Positions 1 through 9,292 of a stretch of 64,000 nucleotides of DNA are shown here, one piece after another. The position numbers and the translations under genes were made by a program. Position 1 is the stretch's first letter; each line of letters starts with the position of its first letter. The stretch comes from Candidatus Bathyarchaeota archaeon (GTDB taxonomy: Archaea; Thermoproteota; Bathyarchaeia; Bathyarchaeales; DTEX01), in contig JAGTQE010000003.1 in assembly GCA_018396635.1 (NCBI GenBank), positions 1-64,000 of the forward strand, read 5' to 3'. Under the pieces are notes generated by a model. It saw only the letters and a list, made by a program, of their open reading frames with translations, searched no databases and had not been told where the DNA came from.

Positions 1-3
1 GAC

Positions 4-186
4 TCAATAATTACCCTCACTCATGGCAATAAGCTGCTTAGGCGATACATTGAAGTTCTCGCAGAAAATTCCCAATCTATGGAGATAAACGTTAGCAGTA
101 ACCTTGGAGCCACGGGCAACATTATCGTACCAGCGCCTAACATCAACATCCCCAAGCAAATAACCATACCTAGCCCGACCAGCCAA
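4..186 (-). pseudogene. N-terminal fragment of a tyrosine recombinase (integrase) core-binding domain
   Basis: The 60-codon frame resembles the N-terminal SAM-like domain of archaeal phage-type integrases (DVRRWYDNVARGSKVTANVYLHRLG, then a segment like SPKQLIAM). It stops at TGA (4-6) just after that domain begins, so no catalytic domain follows in this frame. It starts 65 bp from the 3' end of a tRNA-Val gene on the same strand, the usual place for an integrase next to its attachment site. I infer a decayed or interrupted integrase at the edge of an integrated element lying to the left. The match is by recollection of the family pattern, and the rest is outside the window. Confidence 0.4.
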
Positions 187-251
187 CCGACAACCACCAA
201 AAAAATAAACAATAAAAAGAGGTTATATCTAAGAGACTTGAACTCAAAAGG

Positions 252-368
252 TGGTGGGCCGGGCCGGACTTGAACCGGCGACCTTGCAGAAACCTTACTC
301 GGTTTTTCTGCGCCTCCTGGATTTTTATCCGTCAGGCAGACGTCCTAACCAAGCTAGACGACCGGCCC
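252..368 (-). tRNA. tRNA-Val(GAC) with two introns; CCA encoded
   Basis: On the minus strand the acceptor 5' side GGGCCGG (368-362) pairs with CCGGCCC, followed by discriminator A (255) and an encoded CCA (254-252). The T arm is GCCGG-TTCAAGT-CCGGC and the D arm has GTCT/GGAC. The anticodon stem TCTGC pairs with GCAGA only after a 17-nt intron (313-329, one-base ambiguity) is removed after position 37, giving loop CTGACGC with anticodon GAC. A second, 22-nt intron (284-305) lies after position 44 in the variable region; its removal leaves the standard AGGTC. Both junctions have a 4-bp central helix flanked by 3-nt bulges (CCTG/CAGG and GCAG/CTGC). The mature length is 75 nt plus CCA. Confidence 0.88.
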
Positions 369-416
369 TTCCAATTTAAGATTTGTTTAGACAAATTATT
401 TTTGCACATCTTAATG

Positions 417-424
417 TTATAAAT
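417..424 (+). promoter_or_regulatory. TATA box of the GH3 gene
   Basis: TTATAAAT lies about 27 bases ahead of a predicted start of transcription near 446. That leaves only a very short leader before the glycosidase start codon. Confidence 0.45.
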
Positions 425-460
425 CTTATTGTTGCAATTTATCTTATGGAGGGGGTTTTG

Positions 461-2722
461 TTGGATAGCGCCGCCGTAGAGTGTAGGGTTAGGGACTTGG
501 TTAATAAGATGACACTTGAAGAGAAGGTTGCGCAGCTATGCTCTGTCCCATCCTCAGAGCTTCTAGAGGGTGGAGAATTCTCCTGCGAAAAGGCTAGAAG
601 GCTTATTGGTAAAGGTATCGGTCAGGTCACGCGGCTGGCCGGTAGCCCCGCATCCCCAAGAGATCCCTCTAAGATAGCTGCGATAGCCAATGATATTCAG
701 AGATTTCTGGTTGAGGAGACTAGGCTAGGCATACCGGCGATAATACATGAGGAGTGTTTGAGTGGACTTATGGCCTTCGGAGCGACAACCTTCCCTCAAG
801 CCATTGGTCTTGCTAGCACATGGAACCCTGACTTAATTGAGAGGGTTACGTCTGTTATAAGGAGGCAGATGAGAGCTATTGGGACGCATCAGGGGCTTGC
901 ACCAGTCCTAGACGTAGCCAGAGATCCACGGTGGGGTAGAACTGAGGAGACTTTTGGTGAAGATCAGTATTTGGTTGCAAGTATTGGAGTCGCTTATATT
1001 AGGGGGCTTCAGGGAGATGACTTGTCTTCAGGCGTTATAGCCACACCGAAGCACTTCGCCGCCCACGGATTCCCAGAGGGCGGGAGGAACTGTGCGCCCG
1101 TACATGTTTCCCCGAGAGAGTTGAGGGAGGTGTTCCTCTTCCCTTTTGAGGCGGCTGTGAGGGTTGCTGGCGCATATTCAATTATGAACGCCTACCATGA
1201 CATAGATGGTGTACCATGTGCAGCCTCAAGGGAACTTTTAACCGAAACTCTAAGGTATAAATGGGGTTTTAGGGGATATGTTGTATCCGATTATGGCGCC
1301 ATAGATATGCTTAGAACATTTCATCATGTCGCCGCCGACGAGAAGGATGCCGCTGTCCAAGCACTTGAGGCTGGCATAGATATCGAACTCCCGAGAACAA
1401 GGTGTTATGGTGAACCACTGCTTAGCGCTGTCAGGGAGGGAATCATCTCAGAGTCGTTAATCGATGAGTCTGTGACAAGGGTTTTAAGGGCAAAATTCCT
1501 TCTAGGGCTCTTTGACAACCCATATGTTAATGTTGACGCCGCATCTAGAGCCTTTGATACGCTTGAAGATAGGGCTCTAGCTTTGGAGGCAGCCAGGGAA
1601 TCTATAATCCTCCTTAAAAATGACGGTGTCCTTCCATTGAGGAGGGATTTAGGGGCCATAGCTGTTGTGGGGCCCAACGCCGACACAACTAGGGGGCTTT
1701 TGGGTGATTATAGCTACACACTGCACTTAAATTGCGATGTGGATGCTGTTAGAATAGTTAGCGTTCTTGAAGCTATTAAGCGCAAAGTTTCGCCCCAAAC
1801 ATCGATATACTTCGCTAGGGGCTGCGACATCTACGATCCCTCAAAGGAAGGATTTAAAGAGGCTTTGGAGATCGCGTCAAAGTCGGATGTCGTAATAGCG
1901 GTTATGGGGGAGAGGTCCGGTATGTTCCGCCTACCAGCTGTAACCGGAGAAGGTAGAGACCAAGCAAGCCTCTCATTGCCAGGCGTTCAAGAAGATCTCC
2001 TCAAAGAGCTATGCAACCTCAATAAGCCACTTATATTGGTTCTGGTAAACGGTAGGCCATTATCTATAAGGTGGGCGGCTGAGAAGGCTTCAGCTATAAT
2101 TGAGGCTTGGTTTCCGGGCGAGGAGGGTGGAACTGCCATAGCTGATGTGCTCTTCGGAGACTATAATCCGGGTGGAAAGCTGCCCATAAGTATTCCGCAG
2201 GACGCTGGCCAAATACCAGTCTACTATAGTAGAAGACATTCATCCTTCAGAGACTACGTCTTTATGAGTGCAAAACCGCTATTCCCGTTCGGGCACGGTT
2301 TAAGCTATACAAAATTTGAGTACTCAGACCTAAGAATAGAGCCGAAGGAGATTGGCCCCGCTGGCAGAGTCAAAATAGCATTTAAAGTCAAGAATATTGG
2401 CTCTCTCAAAGGTGATGAGGTCACACAATTATACATTCAGGATGAGGTTGCGTCGGTAGCCAGACCTATAAAAGAGCTGAAGGGCTTTAAGAGAGTGACG
2501 CTCAACCCCGGGGAGGAGAGGGAGATTGCTTTCACCCTTTTCGCTGACCAGCTTGCCTTCTATGACCGCTATATGAGACTTGTCGTTGAGCCAGGCACAT
2601 ACAAGGTTATGGTTGGAGGATCTTCTGAGGATATAAGGCTGACTGGAGAGTTTAGGATTACTGGAGATGTGAGAGTCTTATCATGTGTACACAATTTCTT
2701 CAGCGAGGTTATCGTCAAATAG
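461..2722 (+). CDS. Glycoside hydrolase family 3 (beta-glucosidase / beta-xylosidase type)
   Basis: This is a full-length GH3 enzyme of about 750 residues, expected to release sugars from the non-reducing ends of beta-linked oligosaccharides. Visible in order are the N-terminal MTLEEKVAQL helix, the (beta/alpha)8 domain with KHFAAHG, the nucleophile motif GYVVSDYGA (Asp about residue 277), the second alpha/beta domain with TGEGRDQASL, and a C-terminal fibronectin-III-like domain (from about EYSDLRIEP). No signal peptide is clear. GGAGGGGG at 448-455 is well spaced for TTG 461; ATG 446 in the same frame is the alternative. The next sugar genes, at 3.4-5.6 kb, share the orientation. Substrate cannot be assigned. 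Confidence 0.93.
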   Translation: MDSAAVECRVRDLVNKMTLEEKVAQLCSVPSSELLEGGEFSCEKARRLIGKGIGQVTRLAGSPASPRDPSKIAAIANDIQRFLVEETRLGIPAIIHEECLSGLMAFGATTFPQAIGLASTWNPDLIERVTSVIRRQMRAIGTHQGLAPVLDVARDPRWGRTEETFGEDQYLVASIGVAYIRGLQGDDLSSGVIATPKHFAAHGFPEGGRNCAPVHVSPRELREVFLFPFEAAVRVAGAYSIMNAYHDIDGVPCAASRELLTETLRYKWGFRGYVVSDYGAIDMLRTFHHVAADEKDAAVQALEAGIDIELPRTRCYGEPLLSAVREGIISESLIDESVTRVLRAKFLLGLFDNPYVNVDAASRAFDTLEDRALALEAARESIILLKNDGVLPLRRDLGAIAVVGPNADTTRGLLGDYSYTLHLNCDVDAVRIVSVLEAIKRKVSPQTSIYFARGCDIYDPSKEGFKEALEIASKSDVVIAVMGERSGMFRLPAVTGEGRDQASLSLPGVQEDLLKELCNLNKPLILVLVNGRPLSIRWAAEKASAIIEAWFPGEEGGTAIADVLFGDYNPGGKLPISIPQDAGQIPVYYSRRHSSFRDYVFMSAKPLFPFGHGLSYTKFEYSDLRIEPKEIGPAGRVKIAFKVKNIGSLKGDEVTQLYIQDEVASVARPIKELKGFKRVTLNPGEEREIAFTLFADQLAFYDRYMRLVVEPGTYKVMVGGSSEDIRLTGEFRITGDVRVLSCVHNFFSEVIVK

Positions 2723-2732
2723 AGGGGCCAGC

Positions 2733-3260
2733 CTAAATCAGCTTATAATCCCTTTTTGTTTTTAAGATAAAGATATTTGATGGCATCTGCATTGTTGAAT
2801 ATATCTGTTCCTGTCTGATTCCGAGCGCTATCTCTATGAATTCGGGTATCACCTTATATATTAATTCAGCAGACGGTGGCCCCCAATAAATTCCAGGGCA
2901 GAAGGAATCTACGTAAACGTAAAATCTATGCCCATAATATTCGAATGCCGCCTTCTTTGGATCACCATACTTCGGCTTGTTGAGGATCTTGAAGGGCCAG
3001 AGCTTGCATGCCAGCGGCTTATTCCTTTGTAGCCCGCACAGCCATTTCCCACTTGGAGCCATATAGAGAAAGACGCATGACCCGTCAGGCTTTTTACCCA
3101 TATAGAACTTATTTAAACCAGCCCTCGTAACGCCTACACCATATTTCTTCGTTATGTTCAGCCATTCCTGAAAAGTTAAAACTACCTCAAACTCTCTACA
3201 GCATATTCCACAGCCATTACAGCGCCACAGTGATACTTGGCTCCAGGGCACGAAAACCAT
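2733..3260 (-). CDS. YkgJ-family cysteine-cluster protein
   Basis: The 175-residue protein carries the N-terminal CNGCGICCREF cluster and a later CGLQRNKPLACKLWPF segment, the Cys arrangement of the YkgJ / UPF0153 putative metal- or iron-sulfur-binding family. The molecular role of the family is not established. It converges on the GH3 gene (10 bp apart) and is divergent from the sugar isomerase gene, so it is probably a single-gene unit. Confidence 0.8.
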   Translation of the reverse strand: MVFVPWSQVSLWRCNGCGICCREFEVVLTFQEWLNITKKYGVGVTRAGLNKFYMGKKPDGSCVFLYMAPSGKWLCGLQRNKPLACKLWPFKILNKPKYGDPKKAAFEYYGHRFYVYVDSFCPGIYWGPPSAELIYKVIPEFIEIALGIRQEQIYSTMQMPSNIFILKTKRDYKLI

Positions 3261-3420
3261 GCATTATTCCCTATTCGCCTTAATATCTGGAAAATTTGAG
3301 AATTAATCTGACTAATAAATTTTCACCCAATAAGCCATTATTAATTCTGCAATGACTGCGGCGCCTATCTGCGTAAAGGGTAAATACGGGCGCGTTAAAA
3401 TGATCTTCAAGGTGTTTCGT

Positions 3421-4329
3421 ATGAAAGTTAGCTGCGCGTGGCTTTTCGCCATAACTAAATACGGCTATCCGCCATCCTTCGAGAATTCTCTGAGAGCAAT
3501 TAAAGAGATGGCTGATTTAGGGTTTAAATTTATTGAGATAGAGATAGTTGGCGAAAAACAGCTTTTAGAATTCAAGGAGCGTTACAGGGAAATCAAAAAT
3601 ATCTGTAAGGATTTGGACGTTAAAATAATAAATTTGTGTGCAATCTTCCCCGATATAGTTAGCTCAGACAGCTATTTGAAGGGAAAGGCAATAGAGAATT
3701 TCAGGGAGAGCTGCAACATTTGCCGTCAGCTTGACTGCGAGATGATACAGCTAGATTCCTTCACACCACCACTGAAGTTTGTAGGCGAACTGCCATATAA
3801 GGAGGCTATAAGCTTCGGCCGCCAATTTAAGGTTGAAGTTGACCCGAAATTTAACTGGAAAGCTTTCTGGTCAAACCTCGTTGAAACATTCAGGGTTTGT
3901 AGCGGCATATCGAAAGAAATGGGTTTAAGGCTATGTCTAGAGCCCAGAGTCGGCGAGAATATAGCGAATACCGACGCAATGCTAAGGCTGCTTGACGCTG
4001 TCGCCTCAGAGAATTTTGGGGCAGTCCTAGACGTTGGTCATCTACACGCCCAAAAAGAGATAATTCCGCTGTCAGTTGAGAAGCTCGGTTCAAAAATATT
4101 CTATGTTCATGCGTCAGATAATGATGGCAGAGATAACTATCATTTGCCGCCTGGAAGGGGCACTGTTGATTGGGACGCCTTAATCATAGCTCTCAACAAG
4201 CATAATTATAAGGGCTATATTGCAATTGATATTGGAGGGGCAGGCTACACAGGAAACATAGATTTAGATGTTATCGAGTCTAAAAACTTCTTGGAGAATC
4301 TTCTTAGTAAATACGGTTTATTAGGGTAG
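3421..4329 (+). CDS. Sugar phosphate isomerase/epimerase (xylose-isomerase-like TIM barrel)
   Basis: The roughly 300-residue protein has the AP-endonuclease-2 / xylose-isomerase-like barrel pattern: GFKFIEIEIVG near the start, LCLEPRVGE, then AVLDVGHLHA, FYVHASDNDGRDNYHLPPGRGTVDW and a terminal GYIAIDIGG. The Glu, Asp/His, His and Glu-type ligands of a divalent metal fit these motifs. I chose ATG 3421 because AAGGTG lies 8 bases ahead; the frame is open further upstream to 3352. The stop is 3 bp before the NagA-like gene, so the two are probably one operon acting on the same sugar or amino sugar. The exact substrate is unknown. Confidence 0.83.
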   Translation: MKVSCAWLFAITKYGYPPSFENSLRAIKEMADLGFKFIEIEIVGEKQLLEFKERYREIKNICKDLDVKIINLCAIFPDIVSSDSYLKGKAIENFRESCNICRQLDCEMIQLDSFTPPLKFVGELPYKEAISFGRQFKVEVDPKFNWKAFWSNLVETFRVCSGISKEMGLRLCLEPRVGENIANTDAMLRLLDAVASENFGAVLDVGHLHAQKEIIPLSVEKLGSKIFYVHASDNDGRDNYHLPPGRGTVDWDALIIALNKHNYKGYIAIDIGGAGYTGNIDLDVIESKNFLENLLSKYGLLG

Positions 4330-4332
4330 AGT

Positions 4333-5622
4333 ATGTCAGCCATAACGCTATGTGATGGCGTAGTCTTAACTCGGAGGGGATTGAGAAGAGTTAATGTGGT
4401 AATTGAGGGCAATAGGATAGCTAATATAGGCGAAGGATTAAGGGTCGGCGAGAGAGTAGATTGCTCTGGGCTCTTTATACTTCCAGGATTTAGAGAACAG
4501 CATGTACACGATTTACCAAGCCTACTAAGTGGAAAGTTTGAGGCTAAGAGGTTTGGGAGAGTCGCAGAATCGCTAGCTAGGCATGGGGTTACGTCGGTTA
4601 AGCTTGCCACAATAGCTATGCCGACGGATAGATTAATAAAATATGCTGAAACTCTTAGACAATATTTAAGCTCAGGTAGAAATTGTTTGGATGGGGCTAG
4701 AATAGAGGGGCTGCATGTTGAGGGCACATTTATAAGGAGGGAGTGCGCTGGGGCTCAGCCAAGAGAATATATAGTCGAACCATGGATGCCTGAGGCTAGA
4801 AATCTTCTGGATAGTCTCATAGAGACTGGTGTGGTTAGACTAGTTAATATTGTTGCCGACTTCGGTCCAGATCTGATAAAATACGCTTCCTCGAAGGGGC
4901 TCATTGTTGGGTGCGGCCATTCAAGGGCTTCCGCCAAACAATTGGAGGAGGCTTACAGATCTGGGCTAAAATACATCGTTCACATAACGAATGGTTCTAT
5001 GGGGCAATCCTTCAAGCCGTTTGATGGGGGTGGAACATATGAAGGGGCCTTAATCCTACCATTATTTGTAGAAATAATATTGGATGGATATCATGTGGAC
5101 ATGAGATATGTTTCAGACATAATTGAGAGGAGGATTCAGAGGGGACGGGAGCATGAGATAATAGCTGTGACCGATGCTACCTTCGCCATAGATGAAGAGA
5201 TTCCTGAAGGGGAGTTCCAAGCCTTCTCCGTTGTGGGGTGTAGAAGCGCGGATGGGAAAGTCTTATTCGTTAAGCGATTCATGGATGAGAAGGGTGAGTG
5301 GAAGGAGCCTCCACCCAACACCCTCTTCGGAAGCATCCTAACCATGGATAAGGCTTTCGAAAACCTGCTAAACATGTTCACAATTGATCATGAGGGATTT
5401 ATGATAGATGTTAAGGCGAGAGACTTCAGCGAAGCCCTAAGGCTATCATCAGCCATAACATCTTACAACCAGGCGCGTCTGGAGGGATTAACTGACGTAG
5501 GCGTAATAGAGAGGGGATTCTTAGCAGATATTGTGGTCCTGAAGATAGATGGAACCCCTGGAAAATATAGCGTTAAGGTTGTTAAGTCTATTGTTAACGG
5601 GGTTCTACATGAGTACGCTTAG
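4333..5622 (+). CDS. nagA: Amidohydrolase, N-acetylglucosamine-6-phosphate deacetylase-like
   Basis: At 429 residues this is the usual size for NagA, which removes acetate from N-acetylglucosamine 6-phosphate. It has the small beta domain, the HxH metal motif (H57, H59 in QHVHD), the family segment GLHVEGTFI with its metal-binding Glu, GCGHSRA, HITNGSMG and the catalytic Asp in VTDATFA. A C-terminal GFLADIVVLK segment closes the beta sandwich. It follows the isomerase gene by 3 bp. Family membership is secure; the exact substrate (GlcNAc-6-P or another N-acyl amino sugar) is inferred. Confidence 0.8.
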   Translation: MSAITLCDGVVLTRRGLRRVNVVIEGNRIANIGEGLRVGERVDCSGLFILPGFREQHVHDLPSLLSGKFEAKRFGRVAESLARHGVTSVKLATIAMPTDRLIKYAETLRQYLSSGRNCLDGARIEGLHVEGTFIRRECAGAQPREYIVEPWMPEARNLLDSLIETGVVRLVNIVADFGPDLIKYASSKGLIVGCGHSRASAKQLEEAYRSGLKYIVHITNGSMGQSFKPFDGGGTYEGALILPLFVEIILDGYHVDMRYVSDIIERRIQRGREHEIIAVTDATFAIDEEIPEGEFQAFSVVGCRSADGKVLFVKRFMDEKGEWKEPPPNTLFGSILTMDKAFENLLNMFTIDHEGFMIDVKARDFSEALRLSSAITSYNQARLEGLTDVGVIERGFLADIVVLKIDGTPGKYSVKVVKSIVNGVLHEYA

Positions 5623-5751
5623 ACTCTAAATTTTTCTGCCCTCATTAAGGGGAGATCTTAGATAACGCCTCAAGGGGCCGCTTATTAAGGCGCTGATTAG
5701 ATCTTGAGTAAGAAAAACTCTAAGAAGGACGCAGGCGGCCAACCGTTCACC

Positions 5752-6234
5752 TTATCTCTTATAGAGGTATAACGTGTGTGTTGGGAAGCCTAGAAACGAG
5801 TTTTCGCAGAACCTTTCGACTTTAACTGGCTTCCAGCCTATTATCTCATAGTCGTGGGATACAACCCTAGCTCCCTTCTTAAGCTCAGCCTCAAGTTTCG
5901 GCCTAACCTTCTCATTAGCGCTTGTCGTTAAATATAGGTAGACGACGTCGGCCATGCTTATGTTCACATTAAAAATGTCGTCATGTATAATTTTAACTCT
6001 GTCCTGTAATCCCAGTTCAATAACCTTCTTTATAGCCTGTCTAACTAGGTCTTCTCTCAGCTCCACTCCTATAGCGTATGCACCGAACTCTTTTGCGGCA
6101 ATTATCACCGGTCTGCCGTCCCCAGCGCCCAGGTCAACGAATATTTCACCCGGCTTTAGCTCAGCCATCTGTAGAAGCCTACGTATAACTGGCTCGGGGG
6201 AGGCAACGAAGGGGGATATGAACAATCTGTCCAC
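5752..6234 (-). CDS. SAM-dependent methyltransferase, class I
   Basis: The 160-residue protein is a minimal Rossmann methyltransferase with motif I VDLGAGDGR (residues about 34-42), motif II AIGVELRE and a following DDIFNV acidic loop. No target-recognition domain is present and I see no NPPY-type motif, so it could act on a protein, a small molecule or RNA. The 129 bp on its downstream side (5623-5751) hold no gene that I can recognise. Confidence 0.75.
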   Translation of the reverse strand: MDRLFISPFVASPEPVIRRLLQMAELKPGEIFVDLGAGDGRPVIIAAKEFGAYAIGVELREDLVRQAIKKVIELGLQDRVKIIHDDIFNVNISMADVVYLYLTTSANEKVRPKLEAELKKGARVVSHDYEIIGWKPVKVERFCENSFLGFPTHTLYLYKR

Positions 6235-6289
6235 CTCTCACATCTTCCAACTAATTGTTAAAAGCATTATTTTTACCTTACGCTAATCC

Positions 6290-9196
6290 TTAAAATCTTC
6301 TCTTTAAAGTCTCCCGCTCAGCCTCAATTATAAGCTCGAATAGTTTGTCCGTTATAGAGTGCTCCTTCAACAATATTCCTTTAACATCGCTTATCCTAAG
6401 TCCCTTTCCCGAAAGGGCTATTGCTGCAGCCTTACCGAATCTAGAGATTAATTTTGCCGTCTCAACAGCCTCATCCCTAAGATACTCCTCATTCTTAGTT
6501 AATTTCTCGCCTTTCTTCTCCACTAATGAGTATGCTTCCTCCTCATCAACCTCTAGGAGCCCGATCTTTGATGAGCCGCATCTTGGGCAGAGCGGTTTCT
6601 CCGGGAGATCCTTAATGGTCAACATTTCTATATAGTCCCAGCACTCAGTGCAGATGAATGTTCTAGTCTCATTGAGAAGCCTAGCTTTAGCCGACTCTAT
6701 TAGGATCCTGCGCATCTTCTCTGGCGGTATGAGATCCGTCTTCATGCTTACGCGCTCTATTCCAACGCGGGCTATCGGTGTAACCTCACCTCCAGTTTCA
6801 ACCATGACAACTTTTATTTCTCCACGCCTCATCATGCCAAGAACATTTAAGAGGTTCTTTAAGTCCAAGTCTTTTGTGAAGACCTCCTTTAGAGCCTCCT
6901 CATAGATAATTGTGTCCTCGAAGCTTTTTATCAGATTTCTTAGGCTTACGCTTTCGAAGTCAACCCACTTTTGTATTGCCCCAAAGCGCCTAGCGACATG
7001 TATTAGGCGCCTCTTAAATATTCCAGTTTTAGTGACAGCCTTAGTTAACATATCCCTTATTTGCTCTTCGCTCAACTCTTTAAGGTCTGAGAAGATATTG
7101 GCAACAGTCTTCGCATTGACCTCGCCCATGGTCTGTATAAATATTCTATAGGGGTCATGCTGGACAATTATCGAGTAGCCCGTCATCTCGGATATTATGT
7201 GACCTAGGATTTGAGCTAAAGCCCTATTAGTTAGCGAGCCGAAATTGCACTGTAGTATAACGAAGTCCTCCCACTCCTCGATTGTCACACGCCTATCAGT
7301 TGGAACAGGATAGCCCCTCCTAACATGCTCAACGGTCTCAGCTATAGCGTCCAGTATCGTCTTCTCGTCAGCCGGGTACTTTCCTGAAAGCTCCCTCGCT
7401 ATCTCCTCTGGGCTTAAACCCGCCATCAGCCTCTCTTCAACAAGGGCTCTTATTGCCCCAACCTCTTGGGCGACCTCAAATGGCACAGGTATTTCCTCTC
7501 CAACCCAGCTTGGGATCGCCCCAGTCGGGTCGTCGACAGCCTTAACGTATATTTTATCGGCGTCAATGTTAACTATTTTCCAGGGGCTTCCGCGTATTAT
7601 GAACTTGATTCCAGGCTTGCCATACTCAGCCACGAACGCCTCGTCTAGAAGACCTACTGCGGTATCGGTCTCCTTATCAATAACGAGATAATGTTTCTCG
7701 TCGGGTATCATTGAGAGGTTCTCGAAGAAGTATTGGAAGAGGTCTTTTGACCTGCGGGGCTTAAGGGCTACGCCGTCTTCAAATGAGACCCAGGCTAGTC
7801 TCGGGAAGCGGTTATGCATGTACTCGAGGACCCGCCTTATATCGTCCATTGTTAGATCTCTATATGGATAGGCTCTACTGTAAATCTCATAGATTTCGTT
7901 AAATTCCATGCGCTTCCTCTTAATTAGAAGGGCTGCTATCTGATGGGTCAGCACATCGAAGGGCTTCTCCGGAATATCAACCGGTTCTAGCTCCTCCATA
8001 TAGGTTCTTCTACCTATAACCATGGCTTCAAGGGTGTCATCCGAATCCATTGTTATAATGACGCCGTTAGCTATGCGGCCAATTCTATGCCCACTCCTAC
8101 CAACACGCTGTATTAGGCGTGTAACCTGCCTCGGGCTCATATATTGGATCACTAGATCTATCCTCCCCACATCGATGCCTAGCTCTAAGCTGCTTGTGCA
8201 GACGAGTCCACGCAACTCTCCCTCCTTCAACCCCTTCTCAGCCGCTATTCTGGAGGGTTTGGCTAGAGAGCCATGGTGAATAGATACTGGGAAGTTTACG
8301 TCCCATATCTTAAACCTGCTAGCCAAGATTTCTGAGATTGCCCGCGTGTTTGTGAATAACAGGACAGAATTATGTTTCTCAATTAGCTGGCGCATGACAC
8401 GCAGCCTAGCCGCAACCTCGGGATGAGTGAAGAGCATTGACGCCAGCTCATAGTCTTGGGGCTCAGGCTTCGGATATAAAATCTGCAATCTCATCAGCCT
8501 AGCAACAGGAACCTTAACTATCTCAACTGGACGATTATTTCCAACGAGGAACTGGGCGACCTTATCAGGGGATCCTATCGTTGCCGATAACCCAATTATC
8601 TGGAAGTCTTTACCACATATTGTTCTGAGCCTCTCAAGGGCGAGCGCAAGCTGGCTTCCACGTTTACTGTCAGCTAGCTCATGAACCTCGTCGACGACAA
8701 CCCACCTTATAGATTGTAGGTGGCGGCGCATAATCCAGCCAGACAATATGGATTGGAGGGTTTCAGGAGTCGTTATCAGCACGTCGGGTGGGCTTCTCGC
8801 TTGCCTTGAGCGCTCATTGGCATCTGTATCACCATGTCTAACAGCCAGCTTAATATCGAGCTTATTACACCACCACTCCAGGCGCTCAAGCATATCACGG
8901 TTCAGCGCCCTCAACGGCGTAATATACAGCACTTTTATTCCAGGCTCCTTCTTAGGGAGCTGGATGAGCATATGCAGTATTGGAAGCATTGCCGCCTCAG
9001 TCTTCCCGCTGGCTGTCGGCGATATCAGGAGAACATTCTTCCCCTCAAGGATTTTTGGTATAACCTTCGCCTGCGGCTCCGTCGGGAATTTGAAGCCTTT
9101 CTCCTCAATGAGTTTACGTATAGGGCGGGCTAGCAAATCGAATACATTTGTCTTCTCATCGACTTTCTGAGGCTGCGTCTCAATCGCCAGATCCAC
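6290..9196 (-). CDS. lhr: Lhr-family DEAD/DEAH-box helicase
   Basis: This 968-residue superfamily 2 helicase has the Lhr core layout. RecA1 carries the Q-motif region KFPTEPQAKVIP, Walker A SPTASGKTE and the DEVH box. RecA2 carries TSSLELGIDVG and QRVGRSGHR. A winged-helix and beta-barrel region follows, with a long C-terminal extension. Near residue 870 is a zinc-ribbon-like CTEC...CPRCG segment. Archaeal Lhr proteins are 3'-5' translocases linked to DNA repair and recombination. It ends 55 bp before the methyltransferase gene and could share a transcript. Confidence 0.93.
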   Translation of the reverse strand: MDLAIETQPQKVDEKTNVFDLLARPIRKLIEEKGFKFPTEPQAKVIPKILEGKNVLLISPTASGKTEAAMLPILHMLIQLPKKEPGIKVLYITPLRALNRDMLERLEWWCNKLDIKLAVRHGDTDANERSRQARSPPDVLITTPETLQSILSGWIMRRHLQSIRWVVVDEVHELADSKRGSQLALALERLRTICGKDFQIIGLSATIGSPDKVAQFLVGNNRPVEIVKVPVARLMRLQILYPKPEPQDYELASMLFTHPEVAARLRVMRQLIEKHNSVLLFTNTRAISEILASRFKIWDVNFPVSIHHGSLAKPSRIAAEKGLKEGELRGLVCTSSLELGIDVGRIDLVIQYMSPRQVTRLIQRVGRSGHRIGRIANGVIITMDSDDTLEAMVIGRRTYMEELEPVDIPEKPFDVLTHQIAALLIKRKRMEFNEIYEIYSRAYPYRDLTMDDIRRVLEYMHNRFPRLAWVSFEDGVALKPRRSKDLFQYFFENLSMIPDEKHYLVIDKETDTAVGLLDEAFVAEYGKPGIKFIIRGSPWKIVNIDADKIYVKAVDDPTGAIPSWVGEEIPVPFEVAQEVGAIRALVEERLMAGLSPEEIARELSGKYPADEKTILDAIAETVEHVRRGYPVPTDRRVTIEEWEDFVILQCNFGSLTNRALAQILGHIISEMTGYSIIVQHDPYRIFIQTMGEVNAKTVANIFSDLKELSEEQIRDMLTKAVTKTGIFKRRLIHVARRFGAIQKWVDFESVSLRNLIKSFEDTIIYEEALKEVFTKDLDLKNLLNVLGMMRRGEIKVVMVETGGEVTPIARVGIERVSMKTDLIPPEKMRRILIESAKARLLNETRTFICTECWDYIEMLTIKDLPEKPLCPRCGSSKIGLLEVDEEEAYSLVEKKGEKLTKNEEYLRDEAVETAKLISRFGKAAAIALSGKGLRISDVKGILLKEHSITDKLFELIIEAERETLKRRF

Positions 9197-9292
9197 GCTA
9201 ACTGCACCACTGTGCTTAAAGAATAAATTTAAGGTTCAAAGTAAAAGTGTTTTGCCGAGATATCTGCGAAGCATATCTTAGAATATTACCTC

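Noticed and set aside
8834-9170. Plus-strand frames over the start of the Lhr helicase gene
   Set aside because: They are shadows of the conserved helicase motifs on the minus strand.
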